Shown in pieces: positions 1-14,202 of a DNA stretch of 64,000 bases. The first letter of the stretch is position 1. Every line of letters begins with the position of its first letter. This DNA comes from Pratylenchus scribneri (Eukaryota > Nematoda > Chromadorea > Rhabditida > Pratylenchidae). A model generated the notes under the pieces. That model saw only the letters and a list, made by a program, of their open reading frames with translations. It had not been told where the DNA came from and ran no database searches. A program made the position numbers and the translations under genes. The DNA lies in contig JAQSEB010000091.1 in assembly GCA_030063045.1 (NCBI GenBank), positions 1,240,001 to 1,304,000 on the forward strand, given 5' to 3'.

Positions 1-137
1 GTACAATTTTATGACTGCATTTTAGTATGACCAAAATGTGTTCAAATTTTGGCATTAATTTTTTATTTTTTTGCTTTCATTTTACCTTTTTTGGTGTTCA
101 AATTTGTTTTTCTTCCTTATTTTCTATATTTTTTTAG

Positions 138-256
138 GAAAAGTAACTGAAAGGATTATTTCTCGTCAAAATTTGCCTAAAAATGAGGCCATGTTCCTCC
201 TCCATCGACCATTGGCCCCACAAATCAATCCATCATTTCTTTCTTCCACTTCCTGA
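138..256 (+). CDS. Possible 3'-terminal exon of a gene entering from the left edge
   Basis: A polypyrimidine run ending in an AG at 136-137 is followed by an open frame to a TGA at 254-256. The frame encodes about 39 residues and is GC-richer than its surroundings, as exons are elsewhere here. The peptide contains TERIISRQNLPKNEAMFLLH and ends SSTS. I recognise no domain. It could be the C-terminal exon of a gene lying left of the window, or a chance frame. Nothing upstream within 137 bases helps to decide. Confidence 0.25.
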
Positions 257-3200
257 CAATCTTTTGGCCAAAATTAACAAAAATCGGAAGGAAAATTTCC
301 ATTAATTGTGAATTTTCGGACGTTTGTTGACCAAAATTTTACCCATTTAAAAAGTGTAAAAAATGTCTAATCCAAATTTGAAGGAATTCCCTTAAATTTG
401 TTCAAATTCCCAGCAAAGATTAGACATAAATGATCCTAAAATTTAGTCTTAATGGGAAAAATGGCCACCCAAAAAAGGAAGTCATCGGTTGAATGGAAGA
501 GCCGAATGACAAATAGTCAAATTTAAAAAAATGAGGGAGAAAAAAGTGGTCAAAAGACCGCAAAAATGGAGAGGAAAGGGGGACAAAAATGAGGGGGAAA
601 ATGAAGTGGAAAATATGGCCAAAGGGCAAATATATTCCAATGCAATTCCCTCGGGAGCCATCAAAAAAATTCACGCGCGACCTCCCTGTGGCCTCTGTGC
701 CCTCTTCAACCAATCCAATGTTTGGAAATTCCACGAAAATGGAGGGGGAGAGAAGGTGGTTGGTGCCAAAAATGGCATTTTGAATGCTTTCCGCTATTGG
801 AGGCCATATTCCAAATTGGGGGACACGCAACAAAAATAATCCTCCAATTTTTATTTAATTCATATTTATTAGGGGAATTCCTATTTTAAATTTTGCCAAC
901 ATTTCTTTTGCTTTTATTAACGGAATTCCTATATTCAAAATTGATCTCTGTATCGCGCACATTTCTTTAGTCCTAAAGAATATCATTGAATAAAAATAAA
1001 AAGCATTTATAGGTATTCTTTAATCGTAATTCTAATAAAATGGGGAGGATGGGGAATGTTTTTTGGCGACAATTTTCCAACCATATTGCTGTTCATTTCG
1101 CTTAATTCTTAAGTTTTTTTTGTAAAAGTTAGCCTCAAAATTTGAAAATAAATTAAATTGGAATTTAGAGAGAGTCAATAAATTGATTTGTAAATTGGAA
1201 GGAATAGGCCATAAATATATTTCTACAACATTTTTTTGCTTTAAACATTCCACTTTTTGTCATGACAAAAATTTTAGTTTAATATTTTTCGCTTTTTCCT
1301 AGAAAATTTACAGCAAAAATTTTATATTCGTTCCATTATATTTCCGGCACTCGTGAATGTACCAACTAAAAATATTGGCTAATTGGCCTCCCAAAATGGG
1401 GACGGGTTAAAAATATTGTGCGATTTTTGATTGGTTGGTTGTTTTGCATCGAAAAGGTCATTTTTGTATTTTCACTGTGCGGATTATTCAACACATTTTG
1501 TGCCAATTTGCGCGCGTGGGCATTCATCCATTCAATTCTGGGTAAAAATGGAGGCAGATTCTTCCCATTGTTTTGTAAAATGAATGCCGAATTAATTTGT
1601 GTGCCAATCTTTTCCGCTGCTGAATGCAAAAATGTGTAATATGAAGATGAGGCAACAATTTTGTGTGTGCCATTTCCGGTTTTAGAGTAATAAAATGCCC
1701 AAAATTTGATGGCACAAAAGGAATTCCCATACAAAACATTCATTCTTTAACAATTTAGGGTGGTTTTTTGGAGATGAGCATTGAGTGGCTTTTGGGACTG
1801 CAGCTGAATTGGTAAAATAATCGGCGTGGAAAATTTTGCTCTGCTGTGGCCATTTGATGACGACAAAAACAATTTAGTTGCATGAGGTATGCGCGTAATC
1901 GGTGATGGGGAAAATGAGAAGATTAAAAGAAGACACATATTTCTTGGGTAATAAAATAGATATTGAGAGGATTTGGAAAAGCAGGGCAATTTTTTGATAC
2001 AATGAAGTGGGAAAAGGGGATATCCAAATTAAACTTTGACTAAAATTCCTTGTGTACAGTGGGAATGGTGCCAATTACCAAAGAAAATATTTATTTAGCC
2101 CGAAGCTAAATTACCTTATTTTGATTTGAACTTTGAAGTGAAGCATGAATCCACTTGAAACTTTTAGGGAATTGAAGTTTTGACAAATTTAGGGTTTCTT
2201 TCAATCTGTCTAAAAAACCTAAAACTAATTAAATGGCTCGAGGCAGCTGCATTCGAATATTTTAAGATTCAAGATATCCAAATGTGCTCAAAGAATGAAT
2301 AGAATAAATTTGAATGAATGGTGGGCGCAAAAACGACGATTTTTGCGTAACAAATTATCCATAGCCACAATCTACCTAATTACACTTAAATACAAGCTAA
2401 AAATGAGTAAATTTGCTCGAAGATCTTTGAATTTTAAAGAGAGCATGTGGCTCCATTCATTGGACAAAAATGAATGGAGAATTAAATGAATGTAGTTTGA
2501 TTAGGTGAGGACATTTTTGGAACGAAAGAACCAATAATAATAGGAAGGGAATGAAGCCGAACAAATGTCCTTTGGCACTTTTGATTGCAAAAATTGTCAC
2601 GTTTTGTTGTACAAAATTCAACAAAAAAATAAGAAAAATTTATAATCAAAAAACAAAGAACCATTGGCATGTTTTTTGGGGGAATCGTGACTTTGGTGAG
2701 GAATGGGCTCCATATTTGGCAGAGTTGAAGGAAAATGGTGGAGGAATCGTAAATTAGAATATATTTGTTGCGTGATCAAAATCAAAAGTGATGAAGAGGA
2801 CAAATGTGGAAAATAGAGGCAATATTTTTTAGGCCTATTTTTTAGCAGTTTTAATGTTGAATTCAACCAAACTTCATTTTTAAATGGAAATTGGCCTCGA
2901 TGAACGATTGGAAATTTGATGATGAATGAAAATATTTAGGGAATGGTGGCAAATATTGTGGATAAATTTAATAAAAACATTAAAAGTTGAAAGATGTCGA
3001 AAATAAAATAGTAATATCAAATATTCACTGGTTTAAATGGAAAGTAAGATTTTATTTGGAAATAGCTTCCGGCGAGGGACATATGTTGATTAATAAGCGG
3101 ATTTAGAAGTAGAAAATCCAAAATTGTCTTTAATTTATACTAACAATGAAAATTCTGCTGGAAGCGGATAAAGAATGAGAAGGAAATGAAATAAATGGCA

Positions 3201-3390
3201 ATGATTGATGATTAATAATAAAGTAATATCCGTGGAAATAAGGAATAAAAAAAGGGAAATTGTAAAAATGTATTATTATTTAGCAAAGAATTAATAGTTG
3301 AATGAATAATGTGTTTGGAATGAGAATAAAATACAAAATAAGATTCAATAAAAATTTGGAATTAAAATAGGGATTACAAAATAGGCGGAA

Positions 3391-3540
3391 TTAATTGGAG
3401 GATTGTAAAACATTTACAATTAATTGGAGGATTGTAAAACATTCGAAATTAATTGGAGGATTGTAAAACATTCGAAATTTAATTGTATTTGAGGAAGTGT
3501 AAAACATTTACAATTAATTGGAGATATTGCAAAACAGGTG
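3391..3540 (+). repeat. 29-bp minisatellite, short array
   Basis: Units start at 3391, 3420 and 3449, exactly 29 bp apart. Each carries the core GGAGGATTGTAAAACATT. Two further degenerate units follow, to about 3540. The core is the reverse complement of the large array at 47490-48068, which has the same 29-bp period, so both loci belong to one repeat family in opposite orientation. Confidence 0.85.
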
Positions 3541-6500
3541 GAATTTAAAGGTGGACCGGAACTTATAAAAGCGATATATATAAATAGCGATAAAATTTTA
3601 TAAAAGGCGAAAACTTTGAATTTTTTTTATCTGGTTTTGTATGAACCAATTTTGGCTAGGGAAATGCAAAAAAAAATACATTTTTGCAAATGATTCAATA
3701 AACCGGAGCCCCGGAAGGATATATTCGTTGTTTTTCTTTCGCCCACTCCTTTTTTGATGAAAATTAGCAGGTAATTGAAAATCCTATGCAAAATGCAGAA
3801 AAAAAAGCGGGACATAAAGAGGGAAACATTTGTGTATTATATCGAACAAAAATGGGCCAATTTTTTGGTGGAGAATTATTCCAAAAAATTTTTTCGAAAT
3901 TTTGGAGGAAAAATGGTAGCCATTTTTTGCCATTTATAAATATTTTGGCCAAAAAAGGATATCAGAATAGTAAAAATAGGGCAAAAGAAGGCTGGAATTG
4001 GAAACATTTTACAAAGGATCGACGCACTCTCAATTGAAAAGATATAAAATTGGATAGTCGGCCAATTCCAAAAAGGGAGCATTTTTGGTCCAAATTGGTA
4101 AAAAAGAGACATCGAAAGTATAAAAGCTCGGCCCAAATTGATGGACATGGTGGGCTTGAAACTCCGAAGGGTTTGGCTGGTTCAAGAGAGGGAAAAATGA
4201 AGGAATGGCAAAAAATGCGCGTCATTTTCCCTCCATTAACTAAAAGTCCCCAAATAACTTATTGGATTCCACGGAATTGGCACGCCAAAAAGCCGGGCTA
4301 AAAGCGAGGGCGTTTAGCCATCAATTTAATTGTGCCTTCCATCCGGGCAATTTTTTAGATGGGAATTTTTTGGGGAATAATCGCATTGGGTCGGCACAAT
4401 TAGGCGGATGAGAAGCATTTGAATTGGAAGGAGTAGTCCATGGGAATAAGGCGCGCCAATTTTGGCATTTTCCCTGAATTTCATTGCCATCAATTTTTCT
4501 AAGAGTTTTTAGATTCATCTTTTTTGAGGATTTGCCTCCATTGTTCTATGCCATTTTATTCTTCCCCACTTAAATATTAAATACGACTTTGTGCCAATTT
4601 TGGGAATATCACCACAAAATTCAGGGAAGAATCGGCGCCCACAATTTTGTGCCGTCTTTTTTCTCACATATTCATATAATTTTATCCGGAAAATAATAAA
4701 AAGTGTGTGAAATTATTTCATTCATCCAGTTGCGTTTTTCTCGGATCCCTCCAATAAATATTAAATAATAGGAAAAATGGGTGGGTTGAGGAAGGTAGAA
4801 TGGTTCAAGCCTCCTCTTTTTAAGCCAATTTTTTTAAAGATTTCCGTTTGACTAATCTATGACAGATCTTATTTAATGAGAATTAGCCAATTCTTTCTAA
4901 TTACTATTGGAAAATTGGCTTGAATTCAATTGTTAACAATTTGGGTTGTAAGTTAATTGAAACTGTAGACTTGGAAGCTTCTTAATCTAGGCTATTTCCA
5001 GCCGATAGCTTCCATTTATATGGGATAGATTATTTATGAAAGAAGAAGATGAATTATTTATTTAAGAGATGTTTGGAATTGACAGACACCATGGGCTTTT
5101 CGCCTTCATTAAAATATAAAATTTAGTCTGGGTACGGAGCTCCATAGCCGATAGACGAAGCAATTGGCGGGAATGGCTAATTCGATGTCAAAAAATTAAC
5201 AGAAATTACATTTATTGGTCTAGCCCTATTATTCCTACATTATAAGCACCGAAATTTATTTGTCAGATGCTGGTTAAAAATCCATTATTTACTTTAAAAA
5301 TGATATATTTAGAAACGATTATCTCTTTCTAATAAGGACAATAGTAAGGACAAAAGGGGGCACAATCGACAATTCGCAAAAATCTGTGTTGGGTGGAATT
5401 GTATAAATCTCGCAGAAGCCCTATTAACGGATTTTAATTTAGAATAAATCAATAAATTATGGGATTAACGCGAGGGGTTATCCATAAGCTAGGTGTGGGG
5501 AATTTTAGGATTTGGTAATGAATTTATGCAAATTATCCCCTCATTCAAGAGAAAATTGCTTAATAATAGGGCAAAATTCCGTTGCTTAATATAGGGCAAA
5601 AATGTGGTATATTATGGCTGATGTGAAAGGGAAATTGCGTGTGCCTCAGGCATTATCTCCAAGAATAGTCCAAAATGAAGTTTCTTCCCTCTTTCCTTTT
5701 TTTTTCATCGGATTCTGCTGGGAGGTAAATAAAATATCGTGGAACGCGTGGAATGAATTGGGTGCAAATAGCCAAATAGTGAAGAGAATTTTATAAGCTT
5801 AATAAAAAGGAAGAATGTCCGTCCGGTTTGGCAATTGATGGCAAACAAAATGAGTTTGGAAATGCCAAAATGGAAAGGGCGATGAATGGATTGATGGCGC
5901 GCGTCTTTGTGCCAAAGAAATGTGCCAAAATGGGAGAGGAAGGGGGATTAATTTTAAGGCACTGAAGGGGAGATAGGCAAATTTAAGTAGTTTGAATGAA
6001 TGGCATTTTCCATATTTGGGAAGTGTCATACAATCTTTGAGGGAAGTTGGGGAGAAATTTTTGTCCAAAAAGAGTTCAGCCAAGAATTTTGAAGAGTTCA
6101 TATAATAAAAAGTGTGTAAATTGTTCGGCCAAAATCTTTGAAAAGTGTTCAAATCGAGGTTGAAAATGTCCAAATATTCATGCTGGATTTGAGGATTTTT
6201 CCTTAGTTATCTTGGCCAATGAATAAATTAAAAATAGTGAAAATAATGAGATAGTAGAAATGCTGGATTTTGAAAGCTCTTTTCGGTTAATTTCGCTCAC
6301 TGAATAAATTCAGAATTAAAACATCAAAAAATGTTTCAATTTTGCACAATTCCCTATTCTTTAATTCTTCTAATTCTTTGGACTTTGGAAGTGCAAAAAG
6401 ATAAACAAAAAAACTTTTTAAGCGTAAACGGAAATGACCGAAAATTGTGCACTCACAAATTTTTGGCGGTGTTAGATTGCGGCAGTGCACACAAAAGTTC

Positions 6501-8787
6501 ATCAACGGGCAAACAGATTGGAGGCCAAATTTAGGGCCACAATGGCATTAAAATAGGCAGAAAGGAATGTGAGGGGGATAGGATTGGTATTTTCGTCAAA
6601 ATTGAATTAGTGGTCGGTTCATTTGCGTCGCCGCGCACACAAAAATATAAATTCCATAACGATGGACTTTCCTCATCAAATTTTTCCGTTAATTTTTACG
6701 CCATTTTACACACCAACTTTTCTATTTTGTTTATGCCCCTCCGAAAATTCCAACAAATTGGATCATCTTTTGGGCAAAAGAATATGGCCGGAAATATATG
6801 TGACATTTTTGGATGGCCAAAATACCGTCCGAAGGTCAGAGGGGGTATAAAAGCAGCCAATAATTATTTTTTGGCATATCTTACTTATTAGGAAAGAGTT
6901 TATTGGCTAAAAATTTTTAGCTTGGATAAATTTAAATCAAATTTTGTAAAAAAAGTATGGCATAAATGTATTTAATCTATTTTGGGATGCTGAAAAATTT
7001 TGCCAATAAAAAATGCCTGGAGAAATGGATGCAGGAAGCAAATTACAAATTTGTTATTGTCTCGTTGTTTTGTCCCATTTGCATTTATTTGCGTGGCACA
7101 AATTTGTCGATGCTTTCCTCCTCCACCTTCTCCCCAAAATGTCTCGCAGTTTCGTTCCTGCTTCTTATCGCGTCGTTTGGACCTAATTCCTCCACATCCA
7201 CATATAGAATGAAAGGTGGCAGACTTGAGATTAATTTAAAAATATTAAAGTGTTGAGTAAATGCGGTCTTTTGTGCTAATTTTCCTCCAAAAAAAAATAA
7301 AATAAAAATGAAAGTACATTCATTTCGACCATATTTGGCACAAATATTCCCTTTTCTATTCAAATTTGGCAACATTTTCATAAACAATTGAGGCCAAATT
7401 GTGCGTGCCATCTTTTTAGAGTGAAATTTAGTGCGAAATTGTTGCTAATTGGCCGATGGCTTTGTACCAAAATGAAACAACATAAAAAAATTTTATTGTA
7501 GATGTACGCAATGATCATGTTCAGAAAAAGGTGGAAAATTTGTGGATTCTTGTCTGATTTTGAATGCATTCCAAAAATAGAAATGAGTAATTATTCTTAT
7601 AATAGAAGGATTATTGCAAAAAAAAATTCAATTCAAAGGAGAGAAAGAATCTTTCTTTGCAATACATATTTTTAGCCCTGAAACTTGGGCAAAAAAAAGT
7701 ATTTGCTGGAAAAGTGGTTTGTCATTAAGAAGAAGAATTGAAGTGGTTTTGCGACCCTTCAAAAAAAAGTTAAAAGATCACTTGCAATTTTGGATGAACT
7801 TTGGAACTTTGGATTGGAGGAAAAGCAATGGATTTGGGATAATTTTGTAAAATGGGCCGCCCTCGGTGAAAACTTTGGGAATTCTCCATGAAAAAAACGT
7901 CAAAAGGCAAATGCCCCATAAATTTTGATGAGAGGAGGAGTTAATGAGGGGACAATTTGGCCCCTCTAAATTGGCTTTTTCCTCAATCACGTATTTTTAC
8001 TTGATGAGGCCATTCAAAAGGACAATTGGCGTTGGGAAAAGAGCAATAACCAATAAGCAATGATTTTCGATTTTTATTTTGTTGGAACTTGGAAATGAGA
8101 CAATGGAATAGAGTGAAAATTGCTTGAAAATAATGATCAAAGGGAAAATGTGGCTTAACGCTTGAATTCAACCGAGGAAAATTGGACACTTGGAAAAAGA
8201 GATAAAACCAGATTAAATATGCCAAAGAGATATCGAAAGTACGAAAATGTGAAAGGCAGATGTAGAAGAGAAGAACTACGGGCCGGGAAATGGAAGGGTA
8301 AAATGGCGTAAAGTTTAGGCCGGTGGAGTCTACCATTGGCCACAATGTTTGTTTGTTGTGCTCTTGGGGTGGGATAACTGCCAAATCCAAAGCCGGGGAA
8401 ATCCGTGAAAAAAGTGGAGGGGAAGTTTTTTTTGTAAATGGATACTATGGGGGCGAAAATGTGGAAGAATTGGGAGAAAAGGTGAAATTGCGGGAAAAAC
8501 ACGGGGAGGAAGATACTTGAGGCCAAACTCCAAAGGTGGAAGGGAAAGGCTATAAAATGGGAATTTGAATCCAAGTTTGTTCAGTTTTTGTTGGGCCATG
8601 AGGAAAAAGTAATTAGTGAATAAAATGATGTTAATAACAAACCTTAATTATTGAATATTTTGACTAAATTTCCGGAAAGTTAAATAATTTAATTTCTAAT
8701 AAGTTCATTCCAAAAAATTAATTCTAATTTCTTATTTTCATTCCAGAAATTGTTCTTATTAGTCATAATCTAGAGCTAAAGTGATTT

Positions 8788-9137
8788 GGGCGAGAGTTGG
8801 GCCTAGGTTCTAGACCCGGGACTTCACCGGAGGCCCAAGCCCTCATCAGAGTGGCTTATTGAACAGGAGCCCCTAGTTCCCAGTGGCCCAATGAAACAGG
8901 AATAGGGATAAAAGTAACTCGACTTTAGATTTTTCTTTATTAAATGCGCGGAAAAATTTGATAATAAATGTGAGTTAAAAAAACAGTGGGAGGGAAAAGG
9001 GCTGCTGGTATAAAAAAAAGGTAGATTTGGGCAATATTTGATTGATAGGTGACAAGGCCATCAGGAAAAATTGGAGTTGGGGATACAGTAGGACTGATAG
9101 AAAGGGCTCTTAGGCATATTGACATTGCCATTGACAG
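8788..9137 (+). mobile_element. Dispersed repeat family C, copy 1 (about 350 bp)
   Basis: It shares an ordered set of blocks with two other copies in this window (24314-24925 and 58067-58382). These are a GC-rich head starting GGGCGAGAG, then CACCGGAGGCCCAAGCC, then GCAATATTTGATTGATAGG, and a tail CTTAGGCATATTGACATTG. No coding capacity and no terminal inverted repeat are visible. A six-base word TGATTT lies just outside both ends (82-87 of the 8700 block and 9141-9146), a possible target duplication. It could be a SINE-like or other non-autonomous element. I cannot identify a convincing Pol III promoter. Confidence 0.7.
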
Positions 9138-9147
9138 TTATGATTTC

Positions 9148-9265
9148 ATTCCGGAAAATTAATTCTGATTTTATTTTAATTCCGGAAAATTAATTCTGAT
9201 TTTATTTTAATTCCGGAAAATTAATTCTGATTTTATTTTAATTCCGGAAAATTTTGATTTTCCCT
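9148..9265 (+). repeat. 31-bp tandem repeat (about 3.7 units)
   Basis: Units beginning ATTCCGGAAAATTAATTCTG start at 9148, 9179, 9210 and 9241, spaced exactly 31 bp; the last is truncated. Degenerate relatives of the same unit occur at about 8665-8760, on the other side of the dispersed element at 8788-9137, which suggests that element landed inside an older array. Confidence 0.85.
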
Positions 9266-12200
9266 CCGGAAAGTAATTAATAATTTTAATTTCCACAAAT
9301 TATTTCCAGCTGTATAAATGACGTTATATTGGGATTATAATTTGTTTTTCACCTGCGCTTTTTTCTTCCTCGCCAAATTAATTTTGCATTCTCATTATTA
9401 TAAAATTACACGACTGGTTTTTTATAGGGATGCATCAAAATAGGGGGGAAAAGGTGCCAAAGACTTTGTGCGCGAAAAATAGATTTTCTGCTGATTAATT
9501 CCCAGAATTTGTGGAAATGAAGGAACAAAAATGGTTGGGGAAAAAGAAAGACAAAAGTAAACCCACATTCTTTTCATTGTAGTCAAATTTTGGAGCAAAA
9601 AACAGAGCAGAAAATGGAATAAAAAGGAAAAAAAACAAAAAAATAACCATCCATGTGCCATTAATTTTCCGGTCTAGTTTAGATCAAAGATGCCTCGGTA
9701 GAAAAATTAAAAAATAATTATATTAATAAAAACAAAAGAAAATAATAGAAAAATGGTGCGTGATTATTGGCCATATTCCCCAATTTTGATGGGCATCATT
9801 TTTTTTTTTGGTAAATTCGAAGAAATGTTGGAATACGGTGATTGTTTTCTTGTCCATTTTTGGAGGCTAAAGGCCAAATCCGTGTCAACTTTTTCAGCTT
9901 CTTTTGCCCATTTTTAGAAGAACTCAAATAAATTCTCGGCATTAACCAAGTGGAAAATGTGTTTTAAAAAATTGTATTTCAAAGAAAAAAAATTTAAAAA
10001 GTACCAAATTTTGAAGGGCACAATTCGGTTGAATGCGCCACATTTTTCTTCCCAAAATCCAAATTCAAATTCAAAGCCAATCAACAAAATCTGTTTCTGA
10101 GTAAATTGCCTTTTTTGTGCCTTTGCCGTGTAAAATGCACTAATGCGATTGGCCAACTAATTTTGAAAAACGACAAAACGACGAAAGTGGAATAGGACGG
10201 CAATTTGGTTGGATTGAAATTTAGGAAAAGCCAAAAAAGAGGAGAACAAAGAAATAAGGAATAAAATTTCGACCGGATTCAGTGAATAAATCAGCCATAA
10301 TTTTGAGACAATTAGAGGTCAAAATATTTGACTAAAAATGAGTACATATTTCCGGACTGTTGAAGAAACCAAAAAATATTTATGATGGCCAAATTGGTGG
10401 ACCAAATTGTGATTGATGGACATTTTTTGGAGGGTATAATAAAACAAACAAATAAATTGTTGGACTTTCTTCCTTTAATGAGCTTTGGAATTGGCCCATC
10501 TAATTGGCCTATTTTTCCTTCTTTGGATTATAAATGGGCCATAATAAATCCTTGACCTCCTTCCATTTTGTCTTTTATGAATGGAGATAAAAATAATGTT
10601 TTTATTGCGTGGCATATTGTGAACAAAATGAGAGGAAAATATGGGTGAAAACATGGTAAATTATGGGACATTCAAATGTGGAAAGCGACACGACCAGTCA
10701 CCGAGCCAAAAAAAAAATTTGTTAACCGGAATAAAAATGTAGGTCTGACTGAGTACATTTTTGGCAATACAGAATTGAATCAACGTCTTAAAATTTTAGG
10801 TAGGCTCATAATCAGAGGTAAAATATTTAGAAAAAATGGGATATCCTTGGGTTTCCCGTTTAACCCAAAAAATATTGGCGGAAAGGAATGGGCTATGAAT
10901 ATGACTTTGTTTGAAGAACTGACTAACTGAATGAAAACTGATAAGAAGTAATAAAAATATCAAATAATATGTGCGCAATTCTGGCCACAGAATTTAGGTT
11001 GGTTTTTCTAATAGACGAGGAAATTTCGATTTTTCTCGCAAATTTCAGTAAGCTTTATCTCTATTTTAAGATTTTTATTAGTAATTAGCACATATCCTCT
11101 TGTATAAAATCCTTACCACTTTTGGGATAATCTACTTGGTCATCAGGTTTTAATATTTAAATAGGCAGAAGAATTCAAGAATGAAAGATAGAAGATTCGA
11201 GGTTTTCAACCAGCCCAAAAAATTCTACTGATCTTTGGCCAGAAGAATTTGACCAAAAGACCGAAAAATAACAAAAAAAAAAGAATGAAAAAAAATAGGA
11301 AATTGTGCGCCAAATTCGCCTTGTTTTCTGTGCGAGGGGGAATCTTCACAGGAAATTGAGTATAAAAAAAGTTTTTGAGCAAGGGCCAAATGAGCAGCAG
11401 CAAAAAAGAGGCAAAATGGAAAGGAATGGGTGGAATTTAATTTTGTCCTTGATGGCCAATACAAGAGGGGATGAGGGTGGGACACGCAGCAGACGGAAAT
11501 TTGCCAATGACACGGAATGGGGGAAAATAGGGGTTTCTTTGATGGTTTGGAAGGGTTTGACCTTGGTCTATGGTTGGAAACGTTTTGAAGGTGGAAGTTA
11601 CCAAAAAATGAGAGGAAATTGAATGGCCAAATTGTTCATTGGTCAAAGAGTGGTGTGGAGCGCAATTTTGGCCAAGTGACATTTAGCAATGCATTTTTGA
11701 TACGAGAAGATGGCTTAAAATGTAGTTTGATGGGTGATTTTATTAAATATTTTTAATATGACTTTAACAGAAAAGTCCGTTGAAAGTGAAGTCATAGAGG
11801 AGGAAAGATGGGATGTTGCAAATTTACACTGACTTAATGAAAATCCATGCAAAAAATTAGGTATTTAGATTAGATAGATAGTTTTCATTTATTTTAATAA
11901 AATGAACAACCAATTTGCTAGGATAAAAATTACATAATCGAATTTTTTGCCCATTTTTTTTAGAATTTAAGGCATTTGCTCCTTGAAAATTGTAAGTTCG
12001 AGAATTTTAGTGGAATTTAAATATGTCATTTGCCACCTAAAGATTGAATAACTCTTGAGAAATGTAAAAGAGGAAGCGTTGTTAAAATTTCCTCTATTTT
12101 GAGCAGAAAACTCCAAATAATAACCTTCAAAAATTCGCCTAATAATAGGTAGTAAACGTTGCCAAGTTATTTGTAATTTATTATTCATCCTTCCCCCGAA

Positions 12201-14129
12201 AAATCATTAATTCTCAATTTCCAATAAACTCTGCGCAATTCGCACTTTTTAGCCACCCAATCATCTCAAATCTCAAGAGCTCTTCAAGTGGGTTTGCATA
12301 TCCCCGCAAATGTTCTAGGATATTCAAAATGGAGAGGAAGATTAAAAAATCAAATTGTAGACCATAAGAAAATTGGATAGGGGCCAAATGGCCAAAAGTT
12401 TAATTTAAAAAATTGGCGCGTGCTCATTCTTCTGCTTTGACGTCAGAGAAGATAGTAAAGAATATGTGAGATGGAGAAATGGTGAAAATTTTGACAAAAT
12501 GCCGTTTCAAAATTATTAAAAAATGAAAAAAAATTATGAATCTTATTGAAAATGTCCTTCATATTTGCCTATAATCTATTAAAGCTCGAATGGAAGAAAA
12601 ATGTGAAGAAAGCCAACGGCGAAAAATGTCATAATCATAAATAGACAAAGGGTCAAAGAAAGGAAAATGGCCCAAAAGACAGCCCAAACTCCTATCGCCT
12701 ATAGGATGGTGTTGGTGTTGATGGATGAGGTTTACGGTAGGCAAAGTAGAAAATAGACACGATGTTAACGGAAAAACGAGATCATTCATATTTATCAATT
12801 ATCATTTTATATTCAAACCCAATATTTTGTCTACAACTTTGGAGGGAAAAGAGGGCAAACTGCCCTTTTAAAATAATGGATGGACAAAAAAGAAGAAAGA
12901 GTTTGGGGAAATGCGGCATTTATGGCTTAAGAGTATTTTTGGGAACATGCCAAATGAAAGGAAATAGAATGTCCACACAAAATTCTTTTTTAGGCCCATC
13001 TTCACGCGAACACATAAATATTGCCCTCCATCTACCAAAAAAGGTGCCTAAAAAAGGGAAGAAATAATAGGCAAATAAAAGTACAAATAATAAACAGCGA
13101 ACCGCCATAAAAAGCACTCAAAAAGGGCAAATTGTACTTTAAAAGACTATTCCATATTTTCTTTATTAGGCCTATTATAAAAAGGGGATTTTTGGGTTTT
13201 GGCATATTCATTCTTTCAGCCCATGGGCTCATCCAAGGAACCATTGATGAAAAGAATAAAATAAACTGATGAACAGTAACAGTAACAGGCTTCTATATCG
13301 TTTTTATGGTTATATTATAACCCATCTATCACCGATAATTTTTTGGATAAAAGGGTTTGAAAAAACTGTGGATATTCTATTTACCTAAAAGTTGGCATAT
13401 TCTCCTTCAAAAGCCTCATAGCTTTGCCCCAAGTTCATCGGTAACCATTCATTGTGTGGCTCAAGGGAATCTCGAAGAATTCGACTCGCCGATGAGCCAT
13501 CAATCCTTGCCCTTTTTTGGCCTCCCTTTTCCCGTCTATTCGTGATGGTTTCCTAGATAAGTATCCTATAGGCTTTGTGGCCTAAAGCCAATGGCCGCGA
13601 GGGGCCCATGAATCATTGGCCATATTTAAATGGAAGGAAAGGCGAAAAGAAGCCCCCGAGAGAATTGGTTGGCCAATGTCCCGGCTAAAGAGGCGAAAAG
13701 TAAGCAGAAAAGAATATGGAATGAAAGGTGAAAAATTGTGCCAATGCCAAAAAACATATATAAAAACAAATAATGGCATTTGATGGTCCGGAAAAATTGA
13801 TGATACCCCGGGGGAATCCATATTCGCCTAAAACCATTGCCAAAAGTTTTTGGCCGTGAATCTTTTTTTTTGAATGGAACGCCTGGCACATTCTTCTTAT
13901 TTGTTAGCCATTTTGCTGTTATAATTCTTTGGAATTTTGAAATCAAAAGTATTATGGAGGTTAATTTGGCAGAAATTATTGAATTTGGAAGCAAAATTTT
14001 GAATAAAATAATAATTTGGGATTTAAATCGATACATTTGTCTTTACAAAATTACTTGTGTTTGTGTATTAAATCCGAATTCATTTGATGAAAAGCCAATA
14101 AATTTTTTCAAGTTTTTCATAAAATTAGA

Positions 14130-14202
14130 AAAGCCACTTTTTAGAGGACATTTTGGGTTTTAAAATGGCATATCGCTTTCCAGAATTGGCTTTTTCCTTC
14201 AA
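14130..14202 (+). repeat. Short palindromic dispersed repeat family D
   Basis: About 66 bp, beginning AAAAGCCACTTTTTAGAGGA and ending CCAGAATTGGCTTTTTCC, so its ends form an imperfect inverted repeat (AAAGCCA / TTGGCTTT). Recognisable relatives occur at 55793-55858 (inverted), 55985-56050, 58527-58595 and 62165-62232, all within introns of the cadherin gene. No coding capacity. A very small MITE or solo-end relic is the likeliest reading. Confidence 0.6.

Noticed and set aside
420..839. Overlapping frames of 137 codons (minus) and 102 codons (plus).
   Set aside because: They lie antisense to each other in purine-biased DNA and resemble no protein family.
8155..8599. Overlapping minus-strand frames of 139, 135 and 89 codons.
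   Set aside because: Phe/Pro/Ser/Leu-rich translations of a purine-rich plus strand in three frames; no domain and no splice evidence.
13837..14163. A 108-codon plus-strand frame.
   Set aside because: Very AT-rich and overlaps the start of a family D repeat; no domain or signal.
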